A stretch of DNA of 64,000 bases from Brasenia schreberi (GCA_036023115.1 JAYKKT010000064.1:9570001-9634000), one strand, 5' to 3'; numbered from the stretch's first letter, positions 1 to 14,200 are shown. Numbers and translations are program-made. Notes: generated by a model not told the origin, from the letters alone.

Positions 1-314
1 TTAAATCCTGACCCAGACACGGATTTTTGGGATCGGGTTCCCAGGTCGGGACCAAAATTGCCACCCCTTTCGGTGTGGTGGAGGTCTGCCCAACACTGGA
101 GCTCTTATTAAACAAAGTGGGAGCTCACATGCCATCTCATTAAAAGAAAGCATATTACAGTGTCCAGTCAATGCTTGGCATGCATTAATTCTGGTTCTTC
201 TGTGACAGGTTCGCATCTGAAATTTAAAGCCACTCATTCTGATTCGGATTCCTTCGGTAACTTAGTCATGTCCTCATGTTTATATAGGCACGCATGTCAT
301 CCTTTCACGGAGAG
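1..314. other. Intergenic, no gene recognised
   Basis: No coding exon or RNA gene is recognisable. Positions 1-60 hold an imperfect run of GGGAYC/GGTCGGG-like words resembling the other low-complexity GGTTC/GGTCC blocks in the window. The short open frames on both strands have no recognisable domain. Confidence 0.5.
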
Positions 315-447
315 TCCTGTCAAATTCTTCACTCCACAGATTTAGTTCTTTAGATGACGTTCTTTGCAATTGCGGCAGGAATCCTGTCAAATTCTTCACT
401 CCACAGATTGAGTTTTTAGATGACTTTCTCTGCAATCGGAGTAGGAA
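315..447. repeat. Tandem duplication, about 67-bp unit, two copies
   Basis: The word TCCTGTCAAATTCTTCACTC occurs at 315 and again at 382, followed in both copies by CCACAGATT, TAGATGAC and a GCAAT...GGAA tail. A third partial start (TCCTAAT) follows at 448. The copies differ by a handful of substitutions and 1-bp indels, so this is an old local duplication. No element ends are visible. Confidence 0.75.
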
Positions 448-2639
448 TCCTAATATTATAGATTATTTATTGAGAGTCAAGAGTTGCTCTTTTAGAATTT
501 CAACAACTTCCTTACCGTAAGTCTCTTTGAATCATATCAAAAGGAAAAGGGAATAGCTTCGGATCTCTGCCATCAGAATATCTGCAGGTGCTCTTGATGT
601 TTAACGCTTGGTTTCGTTGCATCCTTGAATCCAATCAGCTTGCTGAGCTTTGACTATTTGTGAATATCACTAACTAGAAAGCTAAAAGCTTTTGTTCTGG
701 TTATTGTTGTGGCGTATTAACCTCCGAGCTGCTCAATTATGCAAGACGAAGCATCGGTCACCGGGTTGGTTGCAGACGTTCAAAAATGATCCAACAAAAC
801 GCAGGTCTAGTCCAGGTTGACCCAGACTTGACCTGAAAGGTGTATATACACGCGTGCACACAGAGACAGAGAGAGAGAGTTATATATAACGTATTCGTAA
901 TTATATATAACGTACTTAAAATTCATACATGTTTCATATAGGACCTCATACATTTCATTTTCACATAGTTTTGGGTAGGACAGAGAACCAGTGGCTACGT
1001 TGCATGGATACCGGTATGGTACCGGTACCTAGTATGGGATACACGGATTTCAAAATATATAAGATACGCGTATGTTACTATTAAAAAATATATAAATTCT
1101 AATATATCTTATATAATTAAAATTATATGAAATTAAATATGATAGTTCATAATTGACAACTATAAGAAGATAAATTTAAGTAAATGAATCACATTAAAAC
1201 AAGAACGTTAAACAATGGACAGATATTTTAGAATCCCATCTGTCTAGAATAGGAGACTAGATTATTAAAATGGAGAATCATGTATCAGCACAGGCATACT
1301 CATGTTTAGAATACACTCATAAGTTGATATTATGAAAATAGGGAACCATGTAATAAAGTAAGAACAAGTGCAAACATATATTGGATACACGCATGCTAAT
1401 TTTTATTTATCACATCAATTTTGTTATTTTCATACTGCATGAATCTTATATCAACGGTCTTTCCTCCTCTGTTGATTAACACTAGTCACACTTTTTTCTC
1501 ACACATTAAAGTTGCTCTTTGTTTCTCTGAGTCAAAAATAATGAAATGGCGCTAGAGAAAAAGAGAATACCGTGCCTAAAAGAAAGAGAGAGAGTACTAC
1601 ATGTGGATGACAGTGTATCGCCACTGTTCTGTGAAAACTATGTCTTGCCGAAAAAGGACAACTGATTCGCCGAAAGAGAGAGATGATACCATGAAAAGAG
1701 AAGGAGATTAGGGATTTCACGATTTTAATGTAAGTTTTGGATCAAGTAAACCCATTTGGATACCGGTCAACATGATCTATTCTTATAAAATGTAAGAAAA
1801 ATAAGTACCCAAGTACCGGTACGGGTACGCCACTGGTAATGCGTCACCTTTTGATAGTGTCCCTTTGTGATAATGGTCATTTGTATACTTCCTATAAGTC
1901 AGGCTTGGAGAGAAGGGAGAAAGGTCCTCATTTGGCTTCCAGCATTCTCTCTCTCTCTCTCTAGGGTGATACAGAGAGAGTGGGTGGCGACACGAAAGGA
2001 ATGACCTTTTGTTTTCTAAGGGTGATTGTAGTTTCATGTGAACTGTCTTTCTTTCTCTCCATTCTCTTCCTCCTCCTCCTCCTCTTCTTTTCTCTCTCTT
2101 ATAATGTAAAAGAAAGGGAGCACAGAACGACGGAACCATAAGTGGAGCAATTTTGAGCCATGAGAGTGCACCGAATACCACCGGTGGTGGTGTGATTCAT
2201 TCAGTACAGGTGACGTGAAAGGATGATGATACTATGAGAGTGTCACCGTGTTATTTTTTGTAATATAATATTTTTTATTTTTCACATTGAGAGTTTCCCT
2301 TTTTGTGATTGTATGTTGCATATAGAGTATAGTTTTTCATTCTCGTGGTCTCCCAGATCCTGAAGATGACCTGGTTGTTTCCGGCGAAGGATGGTCATTG
2401 CCCTTGATCGCCGGGAAGTCCTTACTCGACAACATGGACACCATTGTACACAATTTTTACAAGGCTTGTTTCTAGTTTGGATTGCCTTTGGTTTAAGTGA
2501 GATTACCATAATAATCACTACCATATGTAATTAATATTGTCTAATATTGCAGTTGTTTATGACACGTAAAAGCGTGGTGTCCATGTTAACCATATAATAT
2601 AGCCAGTTAGTTCCTCATTTTGACAAATTTAGGGTATAT
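448..2639. other. Intergenic, AT-rich, possible inverted-repeat element
   Basis: No gene is recognised. Within it, 988-1836 may be one degenerate inverted-repeat element. ACCAGTGGCTAC at its left end is mirrored by GTACGCCACTGGT at its right, and both ends carry nearby GGTACCGGTACC-type words (about 1010-1040 and 1756-1830). The flanking 8-mers do not match, so no target-site duplication supports it. Short CT/GA tracts lie near 1950-2100. Confidence 0.3.
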
Positions 2640-2940
2640 TAATTGGTGGTAGACATGACAAGTTCCGGGTAAATCGGGTGAACCGTAGCAGAACCAGGTT
2701 CCACCATGTTCCGGTAATGGTTCCTACCGGTTCTGGTTCCACTTTTGCTTTCAACCAAAATCCAAAAACGATCAAAACAGGTAAAACAAAAGTTTTCGGA
2801 ATAACTTACAAATGGAACTAAAACCGAAATTTGAACAGCCAATTTGGATTACATGGGAGGAAGGTAATACGATCCCAGGTTCGCTTTGCCGGTTTTTATT
2901 ACGGCCCTTTCTGGTTCCGGTTCAAATCCGGTTACTGATA
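2640..2940. repeat. CCGGTT/GGTTCC-rich low-complexity block
   Basis: This block is dense in GGTTCC, CCGGTT and their complements, interspersed with AACC and GAACC words. Related blocks recur near 4600-4790, 4965-5065, 35580-35640, 36415-36725, 38150-38350 and 53480-53700. It has no open frame with a recognisable domain. Dispersed recurrence suggests an old repeat family or shared low-complexity drift; element ends were not found. Confidence 0.5.
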
Positions 2941-2944
2941 GCTT

Positions 2945-3036
2945 GTAAAATTCCTGTCCCAGGGGAATCGAACCTGCCACTTTCGTCTTGGGAGTTGGAA
3001 CGCCTTGCCAGTGAGCTAACGATCTGGGTGTTCTTT
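2945..3036 (-). repeat. tRNA-like sequence, probable SINE head or tRNA relic
   Basis: Read on the minus strand, TAGCTCACTGG fits an A-box and GGTTCGATTCC fits a B-box, with 44 nt between their starts. That is the spacing of tRNA genes and tRNA-derived SINEs. CCCAG before the A-box can pair with CTGGG after the B-box like a partial acceptor stem. A clean anticodon arm and full 7-bp acceptor stem are not evident, so this is not called a tRNA gene. A tRNA-derived SINE head is the likeliest reading; its 3' end is not identified. Confidence 0.4.
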
Positions 3037-3766
3037 CATTTGCTTTTGTTAAAGGTGTTGGACTGGTAGCTCCATCGCTGCTGGTGGGGAGTTCGACTCC
3101 CAGAAGGTACATACGGGACTTCGTCTTCCTCTTGCACCCAAATTCTCGAGTCTCCTTTGTGAGTTACATGAGTTGTGTTGTAAAGAGAGTCAAGTTTTCG
3201 CACACGAGCCAAGTTGGCCTTGTTAGACTCATACTAGCATGGACGAAGGACCTAGAAAGCTTAAAAATTCAACTTAAGACTATACTTAATTGGCTCATTT
3301 TTTGTCTAAGTGAGATCGAGGCGTGGACCAAGAAAGCATAAATCAAGCAAGCATGAAACAACTAAAGAAAAGGACCGATTAAGCAAGCTTCAACATTAGA
3401 ATACTATGAAAAGTTCCATTGTAGAGAGCCTTCTAGGGTCGGCTTCCCCGGAAAGAGAGGTTTTGTATAACAGGCTTCATCAATATAACTTCTACCACAA
3501 TTCTATCATTTGAGGGGTCCATGGTTAGAGGCATGGCAATTGCTTAATCATTAAGCAATGATCTAACGGTTTAGATTGATGTAAAAGATTCCTAAGATGT
3601 ATGGTCCAGATTTATTATGCGAGTCTGTAAATAGTCCTTCTCACCCCATGTAAAGATTTTAAAAAATATATAAAAGTGATCTTATTTCACTTATGCTCGA
3701 AAAAAGTAAAAAAAAAAGTAAAAAGAAGTGCATGAGAAAATACTGATAGAGGATGCATCGTAGAGT

Positions 3767-3769
<3 letters not shown>
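3037..3769. other. Intergenic, no gene recognised
   Basis: No coding or RNA feature is supported. A second B-box-like word (GAGTTCGACTCCC) occurs near 3091 on the plus strand, but its distance from any A-box-like word is too short for a tRNA. Confidence 0.5.

Positions 3770-3862
<93 letters not shown>
3770..3862. repeat. Compound microsatellite (TA)n(GA)n
   Basis: About 34 bp of alternating TA run directly into about 58 bp of alternating GA. The apparent minus-strand open frames rich in Leu-Ser and Tyr-Ile are products of this repeat, not proteins. Confidence 0.97.
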
Positions 3863-3865
<3 letters not shown>

Positions 3866-4106
3866 CATGCAACCTCTAATATATACTTACACCCACCCTC
3901 TTTTTTTTGTGTCATGAATATAATAAGGATGTATTTTTTCTCAAAAAGTAACATATGAACAATAGTATGCATGTGTTACATGGTGTACACTTATATATGT
4001 GTGTGTAAAGAGAAAAAGAGACTTAGATGCTTGGTTGGTGTTATAATTTTTAAAGTATAAGTATAATTTTTACTTTTTAATCTCAACCATCGATCTCTTA
4101 TAAGGA

Positions 4107-4293
<187 letters not shown>

Positions 4294-4599
4294 TTTACTT
4301 AATTTAAACAAGAAAGGACATACTTGTGACTTTCTCAAGTTGTATATAGGAAGATGAACACGTTTCCAATCGGCCTGGCCAGGTTGGTCCGCCTCCCGCC
4401 CAGGGACCGCTTTTTTAAGAAAATCGGGCACTTGGAATGAGCGTTGCACGTGGCTGTTTTTTTCATCACGATAGTCCCGTTCTTATTAAAAGTGTGGTTC
4501 GGTCTCATTTGGACAGCATGACAAACGCGGCCTCAGTGCACTCACTAACGAAGATTGGGGGTCAGGTCATTAATCTTAGACATGGTCAGTTCAGAACCA

Positions 4600-5065
4600 C
4601 CCCATCAATTTGAACCGGAACCAGACAAACTCTCAAATGGAAAGTAATTGAAATCGGTTGAATCGGTCCTGAAACCGAGAAACCTATTGTTCGGTTCCGG
4701 TTTCTCCTGTATGAAAATCAGACCAAAATCGTAATCAGAACCGTAAAGAAAATCAATCCGAAACCGACTGCTCAAAACCAGTCCCTACCACTAAATTGTC
4801 AGCCATCGAGTCTTGGCTCTTTTGTATATAATATAATGTATTTTATATTTTAAAATTTAAACGACGAGCACTAATCGGCACTCGCTCCATTGTCTTGAGT
4901 TGTGTATGTCAATTGTCAGTGTTATATTTTAATATATTAGATATAATAAATGACGATTCGAAGTCAGAACCATAACTGGAACCGGCCAGAAACCGTCGGT
5001 TCCGGTTTCAGTAAGTAACCGGAACCTCCGGTTCCAAACAGGCGGTTCCGATGTCTTCACCTTAC
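4600..5065. repeat. Two CCGGTT/GGTTCC-rich low-complexity blocks
   Basis: 4600-4790 and 4965-5065 are packed with GAACCGGAACC, GGTTCCGGTTTC and CCGGTTCC words. They lie just upstream of the RNA-binding-protein gene, so they may sit in or near its promoter. No function can be assigned. Confidence 0.5.
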
Positions 5066-5275
5066 CCGCACGCGGTCGGAGTCGGACAATTTCCGCAGCC
5101 GACGCGTACATCATTCAATTGAATCTGTTACGTATCGTGTCAATATGATGGTATGACCCGACACCGACAGAAGACGGAAAATCGGGGCTTCTTTAGGGTT
5201 TATCGCGACGGTCGGAGGGGGGTTTATGTAACGGTAGTCCCGCTTCTCGATCTCGTCGCCTTTTCCTCGCCGGAG

Positions 5276-8200
5276 ATGGCGGATCCTTACTGGAGTGCCG
5301 GAGTAGATCCTTCAGCGCACGTTGGAAAGAGGACGAGGCCCGGCAACGGTACTGCGGAGGCCCTAATCTGAACCTCACACACCTTTTTTTCTTTGTCGTG
5401 TTCTCTCTTTTGTTCAGTTTTTCATGTTAAGATCTTTTCTCTCTTTTCCTCGATGCTCCGTCGTATTGCTTGAATTCTCAATGTGAAAGAGGAAAACACT
5501 AAATGTTAGTTTGCGGCTGTTGTATCGACTGCCTGTCATTGAATTCGTGCCCTTGTTTCCCTAATCTCTTGTGGAACTTAGCTTTATGGAAAGGGGAAAC
5601 CGAGTGTTCTAGATTTCATGGTGAATCTTGAGCTCTAAAACCCTTTTGTTCCTCATTTCTTGCGGGCAGGAGCCATAGACGGACGATACAAGATCCAGTG
5701 CAAGCTTACACATGTTATCTTTTTCTTTTGTGGACATTTTCAAACCTAATTACAGATCTTAATGTATAGCCATCTGTTTAGCCAAACTAGCAAAGTTAGG
5801 AGTAGAAATATCCTGAAAGGATCGTCCACCTCACTGTCTAACATCGTTTGTACATAATTTTTTGGTACCAATATAACTAATACAGGTCCGCTTAACCCCT
5901 GCCTTGCGGAAAAAAGAACAAGCCAAATTCTAGAATATAAGGCACCATCTCCATGGCTACCTGTAAATGAACTTGCCGGTGGGTGAGTTTTTCCCTTTTC
6001 CCCTCAAATGATCTTGAAAAATAGTAATGGAACAGGAGATTTCACGAGTGGCATATATGAGGATCTTGGCTTTATGTGTGAAAATGGAGCTTGGTTTTAT
6101 TTCTAGACGGGACTAGCAGGAAGGGGAAAGCTGAGAGTTCATGATTTTTCTGCCAGTCTATACTTGCATAAAATGGAATCTCATTGGGGCCATTATTTTT
6201 GTAGTGGAAAAAGGTTTATGCTTCTCTCTGTTCAGAAGAAATAATTAGGTTAAGGAAATTGAAACCAGTGTTGTCTGCCGCGTATTGTATCGCGTATCGC
6301 TGGGCTCCACAATCGTACTTTAATATTAAAATAATACAAAAATTATTTAAAAAAATCAAGAAAATTAGGAAAAATCCGGAAAAAAATCTGAAAAAATCTG
6401 ATAATTGCTTTAAATTCATATAATGCAAAGTTTAGCACAGATTGAACATTCAACATTGAACAATTGCATCCAAAAATACATATTTTGAAGCAAAAAATGA
6501 AATACATTTACAATTTTACATTTTACATATTGTAAATTTGTATCAGGATCATTAACTAAATAATCTTCATCTTCTACTTGATAAAGATTCAAAGTTTCTC
6601 ATCACCTTCTGCTTTAAAATGAAAATCTTCAATCTTCTTCGTGATGTTGTTGCACTTCAAATTAATTCATGCAATGTCTTCTTCGGTTAGGAGTGCATTT
6701 TCTTTGTTATCTTCCATAATCTTGAGCTTCATTTCTCACTTCACAGACTGAGTTAAGCCTCACACACGTTGATCATGTTCAACTCAATGGAAGTCACGGA
6801 AGGTGAAACCTAAAATAGTGAAGTTGTGAAATGCCCACTCAATGAACTGAGACAACCAAATGTTTTTAATTGTTTGCGATCTCATGAAATTAGAAACTGC
6901 TAGCAGAAATGTACCTAAAAGTTGGCAACAGAAAGAGAAATGATTTTGTCACAATTTTTATTTGTTTATAAATTATTCTTATTCAATAAATAAAATTATA
7001 AACCCAAATTACAAGTATAGAGAAGTGAAGAGAGGCGAAGAGAGGCCATAAACCTGCAAAAAAAAAACTAAAAAAAAAAATTTGAATTTTTTTGGGCGTA
7101 CGATACGGGCCGTATCGTTGTATCGTACAATACGGCACGATAACCTGTATCTTATGATACAGGTTACCGTATTGTACGATACAACCACGATACGATACGT
7201 ACGTGCGATACAGATAACACTGATTGAAACTCTTAGCTTAAGAAGTGGGAGAATTAGGGAAAATGAACTCTTGGAGTTCAGAAATTCTTGCTTTAAAGTT
7301 TAAACCAGGTCAAAGAATGATGGTTTCTGCTACCACTACTACCACCAGAAATAGATAAGTAATCAATACACAACCTGTATTATAAAGTCTTCACAATACA
7401 ATATCCATAATAACTCTTGAAAAGATAATATTCAAAATTTGCTACTGCAGATGTATGATACGATACATGGATGATATACAATTGTATCTTACAGTTGGCA
7501 AAATATGCTTCGTATCATACTGAATGTCATCAACACTATATGTATCGATATGCATTGTGTGACACATGCAGTACTTACAAGTTACAACATTGATTACTAT
7601 TGTCGTTACTTCTTATTATTATTACTGTTATTATTATTGGGAAAACTTCATATTCGTATCCTATTGTTTGCTGAAAATCCATTTTGGTACCATGCATTTC
7701 ACTTTTTATCACTTAAAGGGCCTAAGTTTTAAAAACTCATCAATTTAGTACCCTATCACTAATATTGTTTGCATGGGGTTTAACGTGGTTGACAAAAAAT
7801 ATTGACGTGACACAATTGCTCACATAGACACACATATTTAATATCAGTGGTGACATGGCATTTATGTTAATGCTGATGTGGCATTGACTCAGTGTTGATG
7901 TGTTGGTGACATCAAATGTGGATTTAAATATTCAATTTAGCACCATATATTATCAGAAAAATATATTTTATCTTGGAAGTCTATTTAAGTATCAAATTAT
8001 TAATATTTAAATAAAAGATTAAATATTTAAAAATAAATTAAGTTTTTTTAGTTCAAATTATAATTAGGAAAGCTTCACTAAATGTTTGAAACATATATTT
8101 AGAATTAATTTGTGACAATAACATTACTTTAAATATTAAATATTAATTTATAGTAGTAAAGTCAATTTAATTTAAAAATTATAATTACTAATTTAAATAT

Positions 8201-11200
8201 TGATTTAGATTTGGTGAGTTTTAATGTTTTGTTTGATCATCGGATGAGAATAAATTTTAAATTTTGATGACCATGGAAATTAATCTTTAAGTTGATTGAG
8301 TTGATGTTAAAGACTATTAATTTGATACACATCAAAGTTAAGGTTATGTTACTGACACGAAAATTAAGTTTATAAAAATAAATATTTGATAGTTAACATT
8401 TAATAGCATAATTTAATTTCAAATATATTAATGTAAATTAATATGGCATATCATTTTCATGCTTTCTAACATTGGTTGTTTATTTCTAATCTAATGTTAT
8501 TAATGTAAACTAGTCTTCAAATTAATAATTAAATATTTAACTAAAATTAGTTTTTTTTAGTAATTAATATCTAAAAACAAGTTTTATTTTAAATATATAT
8601 TTAAATATTTTAACAAATTTATATTAATGATTTATTATTGAATTGATTTTCAAGACAACACAAGATACTAAAGTGGATTTTTATAATACGAAAGGGTATT
8701 AAACTGAAGATTTAACACCTCATCCGATGTGATTGTCATGCCATCACTAACATCATATATTTATGCCACAACAACACCACATTAATGTTTTTCGTCATTC
8801 ACATTAGATCCCATGCTGATGGCATCATTAACAGGGTACTAAATTGTTGTTAAGTCCTTTAAGTAATAGAAAGTGAAATACTTGATACCAAGATGGATTT
8901 TTGGTAAACCACAAGAGACTAATATAAAGTTTTTCCTTGTTATTATTATTATTATTATTAATGAAAGGGTATGTGTTATCTTGATTTGCTTAAATAAGCA
9001 TTCACTGCTTGGTGGCTGGTTTGAGGGAGTATACCAACTTGTTTGATGAGCAATGCGGTTGATGCTTTTGTGTGTGTGATGATATTCTTGGTATTTGTTC
9101 ATGCTAAGCATGAGCTTGTATTGAGTGCAAACATTTGGATTTCGCTTCACTATATAGTTGGTACATAATGATCTCACAGTTTTACTTGAATGCTTTGTGA
9201 ATGGCCTTGAGCTCTTTAGCTCTTCTAATAGATCTTGGTGCATCCTTAGACTTGGATTGTCTATTTATCATTTTGAACATTGTCTCTTTGTTTTGGGGAC
9301 GCATCTCTCATGTGGTTGGTTAGATGTGACTGGCTGGATGGTAAAAGGGATAATTTGTGGAGCATAGCTGAACTTGTAAGCATGTTTCCTCGATTAACTG
9401 AGGTTACCAAACATTCACATTGGCAATATACCTACTTACCATGACAAAAATCTGCTTGCGTTGGGTGTAACTCAAATTTATCTCTTACCATATTAGTCTA
9501 TATGCTTGTTATATATTTGTTTTCAGTTTTGACTTTTACCTTATTGGCATCATTATTGGAGGAAAAAGCTCATTTAGGGTTCATTGCTCAAATCAAGCTT
9601 GAAAAGCCAAAGGTTGCAGCTATTTGAAATTAGTAAAATTCATTACAAGCACATAATATGTGTTTATGGCCTTCTTTTAGTAATATTGGGAATGCTAAAA
9701 TCTCTCGTGTAGCTTAGGTGGAGGAGTGAATCCTGTAAGAAAACAATCCTTCAAGTCACTTGAGGAATCCCAACCAATTGTCAATTGAACAAACTGAGAG
9801 TAGCCAAGAAACCAATTCACCAAAAATTTGGTATTTCAATGCTCAATGCAAGTCAAATATCAAAACAATCAAGTTGTTAAACAAGTGTCAAGGTGCCGCA
9901 AAACAACGTGCTTTATTAAGAGGTAAGAGGCTCTATTTATAGAGCAAATGTATATTTCATTTTACACCAAGTAGAGGCTGGTACCATGCAACCAGTCATT
10001 GGGGACTAGGGAGGCCCCCAACGACCCTAGTGGCCCATCCTATTATAGTTTAATAACCCCCTTAAACTTACAATATGTATAACAAAAGTTTGTCTAATAG
10101 AAAACTAAATCTAGGAGCCGATATTGACTTGGTAAACAAGTTAGCTAGTTGTGTTTCAGATGGTACGTAACATAGAGTGAGCTTTTTTTAAACATTCTTC
10201 TCGAATAAGGTGATAGTCCATCTCAATATACTTCGTTCTTTCATGAAAAGTGTTGTTAGATGCTATCTCTTGTCATCACAAAACATCACAGAGGGTTGTT
10301 TTAGGGCGACTCCCATGTCTCTCAGCACTTATGTCATCCATAAAGTCTTAGCATCAACAGTTGCCATTGTACGATACCATGCTTTTGTGGAAGATAGGGA
10401 TACCTTTTGTTGTTTCTTGCATCTCCAAGAGATCAATGACTTACCTAAGAAAACACAGAAACCAGTAGTGGTTTGTTGAGATCTCCACCCCAATCAACAT
10501 CAGTATATACAATTAAGTCAAGAGAGAATGAAGAAGTTAAGAACACCCCCTTATCGATAGAGTGTTTAATGTATCTTATATTTCTCGTGACCTCACTTAT
10601 ATATGAACAATAGTAGGAGCTTGTTGAAACTGGTTTGCAATGTGAATAACATGAGATATAAGTCAATGCTCCTATCAACTGCCTGTAAGGCATTGGATTG
10701 CCCAGTTTCTCTCCATTTGTTGCCCTTAATTTTGTTCCAAGAACTCCTGGTGTATCCACCTTCTTCTCGTCGGTTTGACGTGATCTGCCAATAATTTCAC
10801 TCACAAATTTTGTTTGGGACATAAAGTATCCTCTATCATTATGTATAATTTCAATTCCCAAAAAATAACTAAGCAAACCATTCATCTTCATCACTTTTGG
10901 ATGATCATGTCATCTACATACAATAGTAAAATTACTATACCTACATATGATTTCATCACAAATAATGTGTCAGTATAACAAGACAAAATTATGCATATGC
11001 ATTAAGTCTTCAAATCTGTCAAAACAAGCCTTAGGGGCTTTCTTAAGACCATACAAAGCTTTATTTAGTTTAAGAACATGATCTTTCGGGACATAGTTTA
11101 GCTACTAGTCTAGTTTTGTATCTTTCTATGGTGCGATCACTATGTGTTTTTACTTTATATACCCATCTACATCCAATTAGTTTTTTATCCTTATGTTTAG

Positions 11201-14200
11201 ACACAATATCTCAAGTTTTAGCTTTATCTAAGGCTTTTAATTTTTCTTGTATAGCATTTTCCCATTTCCATGTACTTGTGGCTTGATTATAGAAATTAGA
11301 TTCTTTTACTTATATAATGGTGACGATAAGATTTTTTCTTTGAGGTTTAAAAGTTTCATAGGACATAAATCTTTATGGGGGCCTTTGAATTCTAGGAGGT
11401 AGTCTAATATTTTTTTGTTCTTTAGGTCTTCTAGCATAGTGTAGAGGAAAAGGCTCTATAATATCACGAGGCTCATTGTTTTATCTTATTTCCATATCCA
11501 TGGGTTCATCTTGTTGCCTTAAATCAATGGTTTATTCTCTATCACTATCTTCTAAGTTTGCAAGGTCATTTAAAAAGGTATATTTTTATTTATCTTCAAT
11601 GTTAAAGTCATAGTAGTAGTTATCTTCTAAAAATTTCAATCTCTTGACATATAAAGTTTGTCTTCTTTGGGATCAAAACACATGTAACCTTTTTTGTCAA
11701 CGTTGTAATCTAGAAAGACACTCAATAGCTCTAGGAGATAATTTATTATTCTTATCCGTATAAACAAAACATTTACCAAAACTCTTAATCTTTCATAATA
11801 TGGGGTAAGTCTAAACAATTTTTCAAAAGTAGACACGTTGTCAAGTTGAGAAGAAGGCATTTTATTTATTAAATAAACGGCGGTAAGGGTAGTTTTCGCC
11901 CAAAAGAATTTTGGAGCATTACTAGCAATCAAGAGAGTTCTAGTGGTTTCCATAATATGTCTATATTTGTGTTCTGTTAAGCCATTTTGTTTTAGGTTTT
12001 TTGCAAGATTTTTGGTGTAAAATTTCATGTGTTTCTAGATAAGTTTGAAATTCTTTTGACATATACTCACCACCGTAATCCAACAACAACAACAACTAAG
12101 CCTTTTCCTATACTAGACGGGGTGGACTACATGGATTCTTTGTTTCCACAGAGCTTTATCATGTGTCATGTTATGTGCCATGTTAGCAGTTAACTCACAA
12201 TATGGTAGATCATTCTTTATTGTTTCTTTCCAACACTTTTGTGGTCGTCCTCTACCTCTTTTAATACTTTCCAAATTTAGTTTTTCATACCTTCTAACAG
12301 GTTCTTGATCTTCTTTCTATATGTCAAAACAATCTTAAACGACATTCTCTCATTTTATCCTCTATTGGTGTCACTTCTAATTTGTTTCTAACAACCTCAT
12401 TATGTATACGGTTTTTTCTTGTATGACCACTCATCCATCTCAATATCTTTATTTCTGTCACAGGCATCTTTTGTAACTGCCCAACACTCAGAACCATAAA
12501 ACATGATAAGTCTAATTGCTGCTCTATAATATTTACTTTTTAACTTTAATGGTATATTCTTATCACAAAGAATACCTGATGCTCCTCTCCATTTTAACCA
12601 ATCAACATTAATTCTATGCATAACATCTCCGTTAACTCTTCCATCACTCTTAAAAATTGACCATAGGTATTTAAAACTCTCCTTTTGGGGGATGCAATGT
12701 GTGCCAATTTTAATTTCTATGCCTCTAAAGTAACCAAATGATCAAACTTACATTCCATATATTCTGTCTTTGTTCTACTAAGACGGAGGCCTTTGCTTTC
12801 TAATGCTTCTCTCCATAGTTCCAATTTTCTATTAACTTTTTCCTTATACTCTTCCACTAACACAATGTCATATGCAATTAACATACACCCAGGCACTTCA
12901 TCTTGAATATGTTTTTTAACTCATCAATCACCATTATAAATAAGTATGGACTTAAAGTTATCCTTGATATAACCCAATATTAACTTCAAAGAAGACTACC
13001 ATTCTTTCATGAATCCTCACACATGTTTTTGCACCATCGTACATGTCTCTTATAAGGTTAATGAATGTCAATGGGATACCTCTTTTTTTCAAGATTCTCC
13101 AAAGAACCTCCCTCGATACCCTATCATAAGCTTTTTTTAGATCAATAAATATCATATGAAGGTATTTCTTTTTTGCTCTAAAATGTTCCGTAAGACGTCT
13201 CAAAAGGTGAATCGCTTCAACAGTAGATCTGCTTGACATGAATCCAAATTGGTTCTGTGTTGTACTTGATACTTGTCTTAACCTACATTCGATAATTCTT
13301 CCCCACAATTTCATAGTATGGCTCATTAACATATACTTCGATAATTATCATAATTCTAAATGTCTCCTTTGTTCTTATAACTCCGCTCACGTAAGGGATC
13401 ACCCTTGCATTGTCGGTCCCAAGGCCGGATAAAGGAGGAGGGTTGTGTTAGGCTTCCGACAGCCAGCGTAAAACTTCGTCGGATTTCTACAACATGGATT
13501 ACAAAAATTATGAGCATTGCTTTGGGGCGTTCCCGTCTAGCGACGTGCTGCAAAGCCCGAATGCAGTAAGAAGTAAGCAAGGGCCACTACATTTTCGCCC
13601 GAATGTAGTGAATCAATTGCAGAAAGGGTTCCCACATCATGGACGGGTGTGAGTAAAGAAGTTAGTCCCGCTAGATTGCCGCCCGAATGTAGTGAAAAAT
13701 TTTCAGAGAGGGTCTCCGTATTTTGATTATGGACGGATGTGGGGGGTAAGGAAGCTAGTTCTAGATAATAAGATTCGTATTGGTTCTTGGAATATCGGAA
13801 CATTATCGGGTAAGCTAATGGAGGTGGTAGATACTATGATTCGGAGAAAGATTCATATTCTATGTTTACAAGAGACAAAATGGGTTGGAGAAAAAGCAAA
13901 GGAGATAGAGGATACAGGTTTTAAATTATGGTACTCAGGTAAAGAAAAGACCCGAAACGGAGTTAAATAAAGATTTATAGGAGAGTGTAGTAGACATACA
14001 ACGATATGGTGACCGAATCATGACATTGAAATTAGTGTTAGGAGTAGAGGTTTTGAATATAGTTTGTGCTTACGCACCCCAAGTAGGACTAGATTTAGAT
14101 AAGGTGTTTCAAAAGATTCCACAAAGGGAGATGATTTGTTTAGGAGGAGATTTAAATGGACATGTCGGTAAAGAGGCATTAGGATATCAAGGGATTCATG

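Noticed and set aside
5153..5371. A 72-residue plus-strand frame covering the start of the RRM gene
   Set aside because: It uses an upstream start in another frame. The conserved MADPYW start at 5276 and the GT donor at 5349 explain the coding part.
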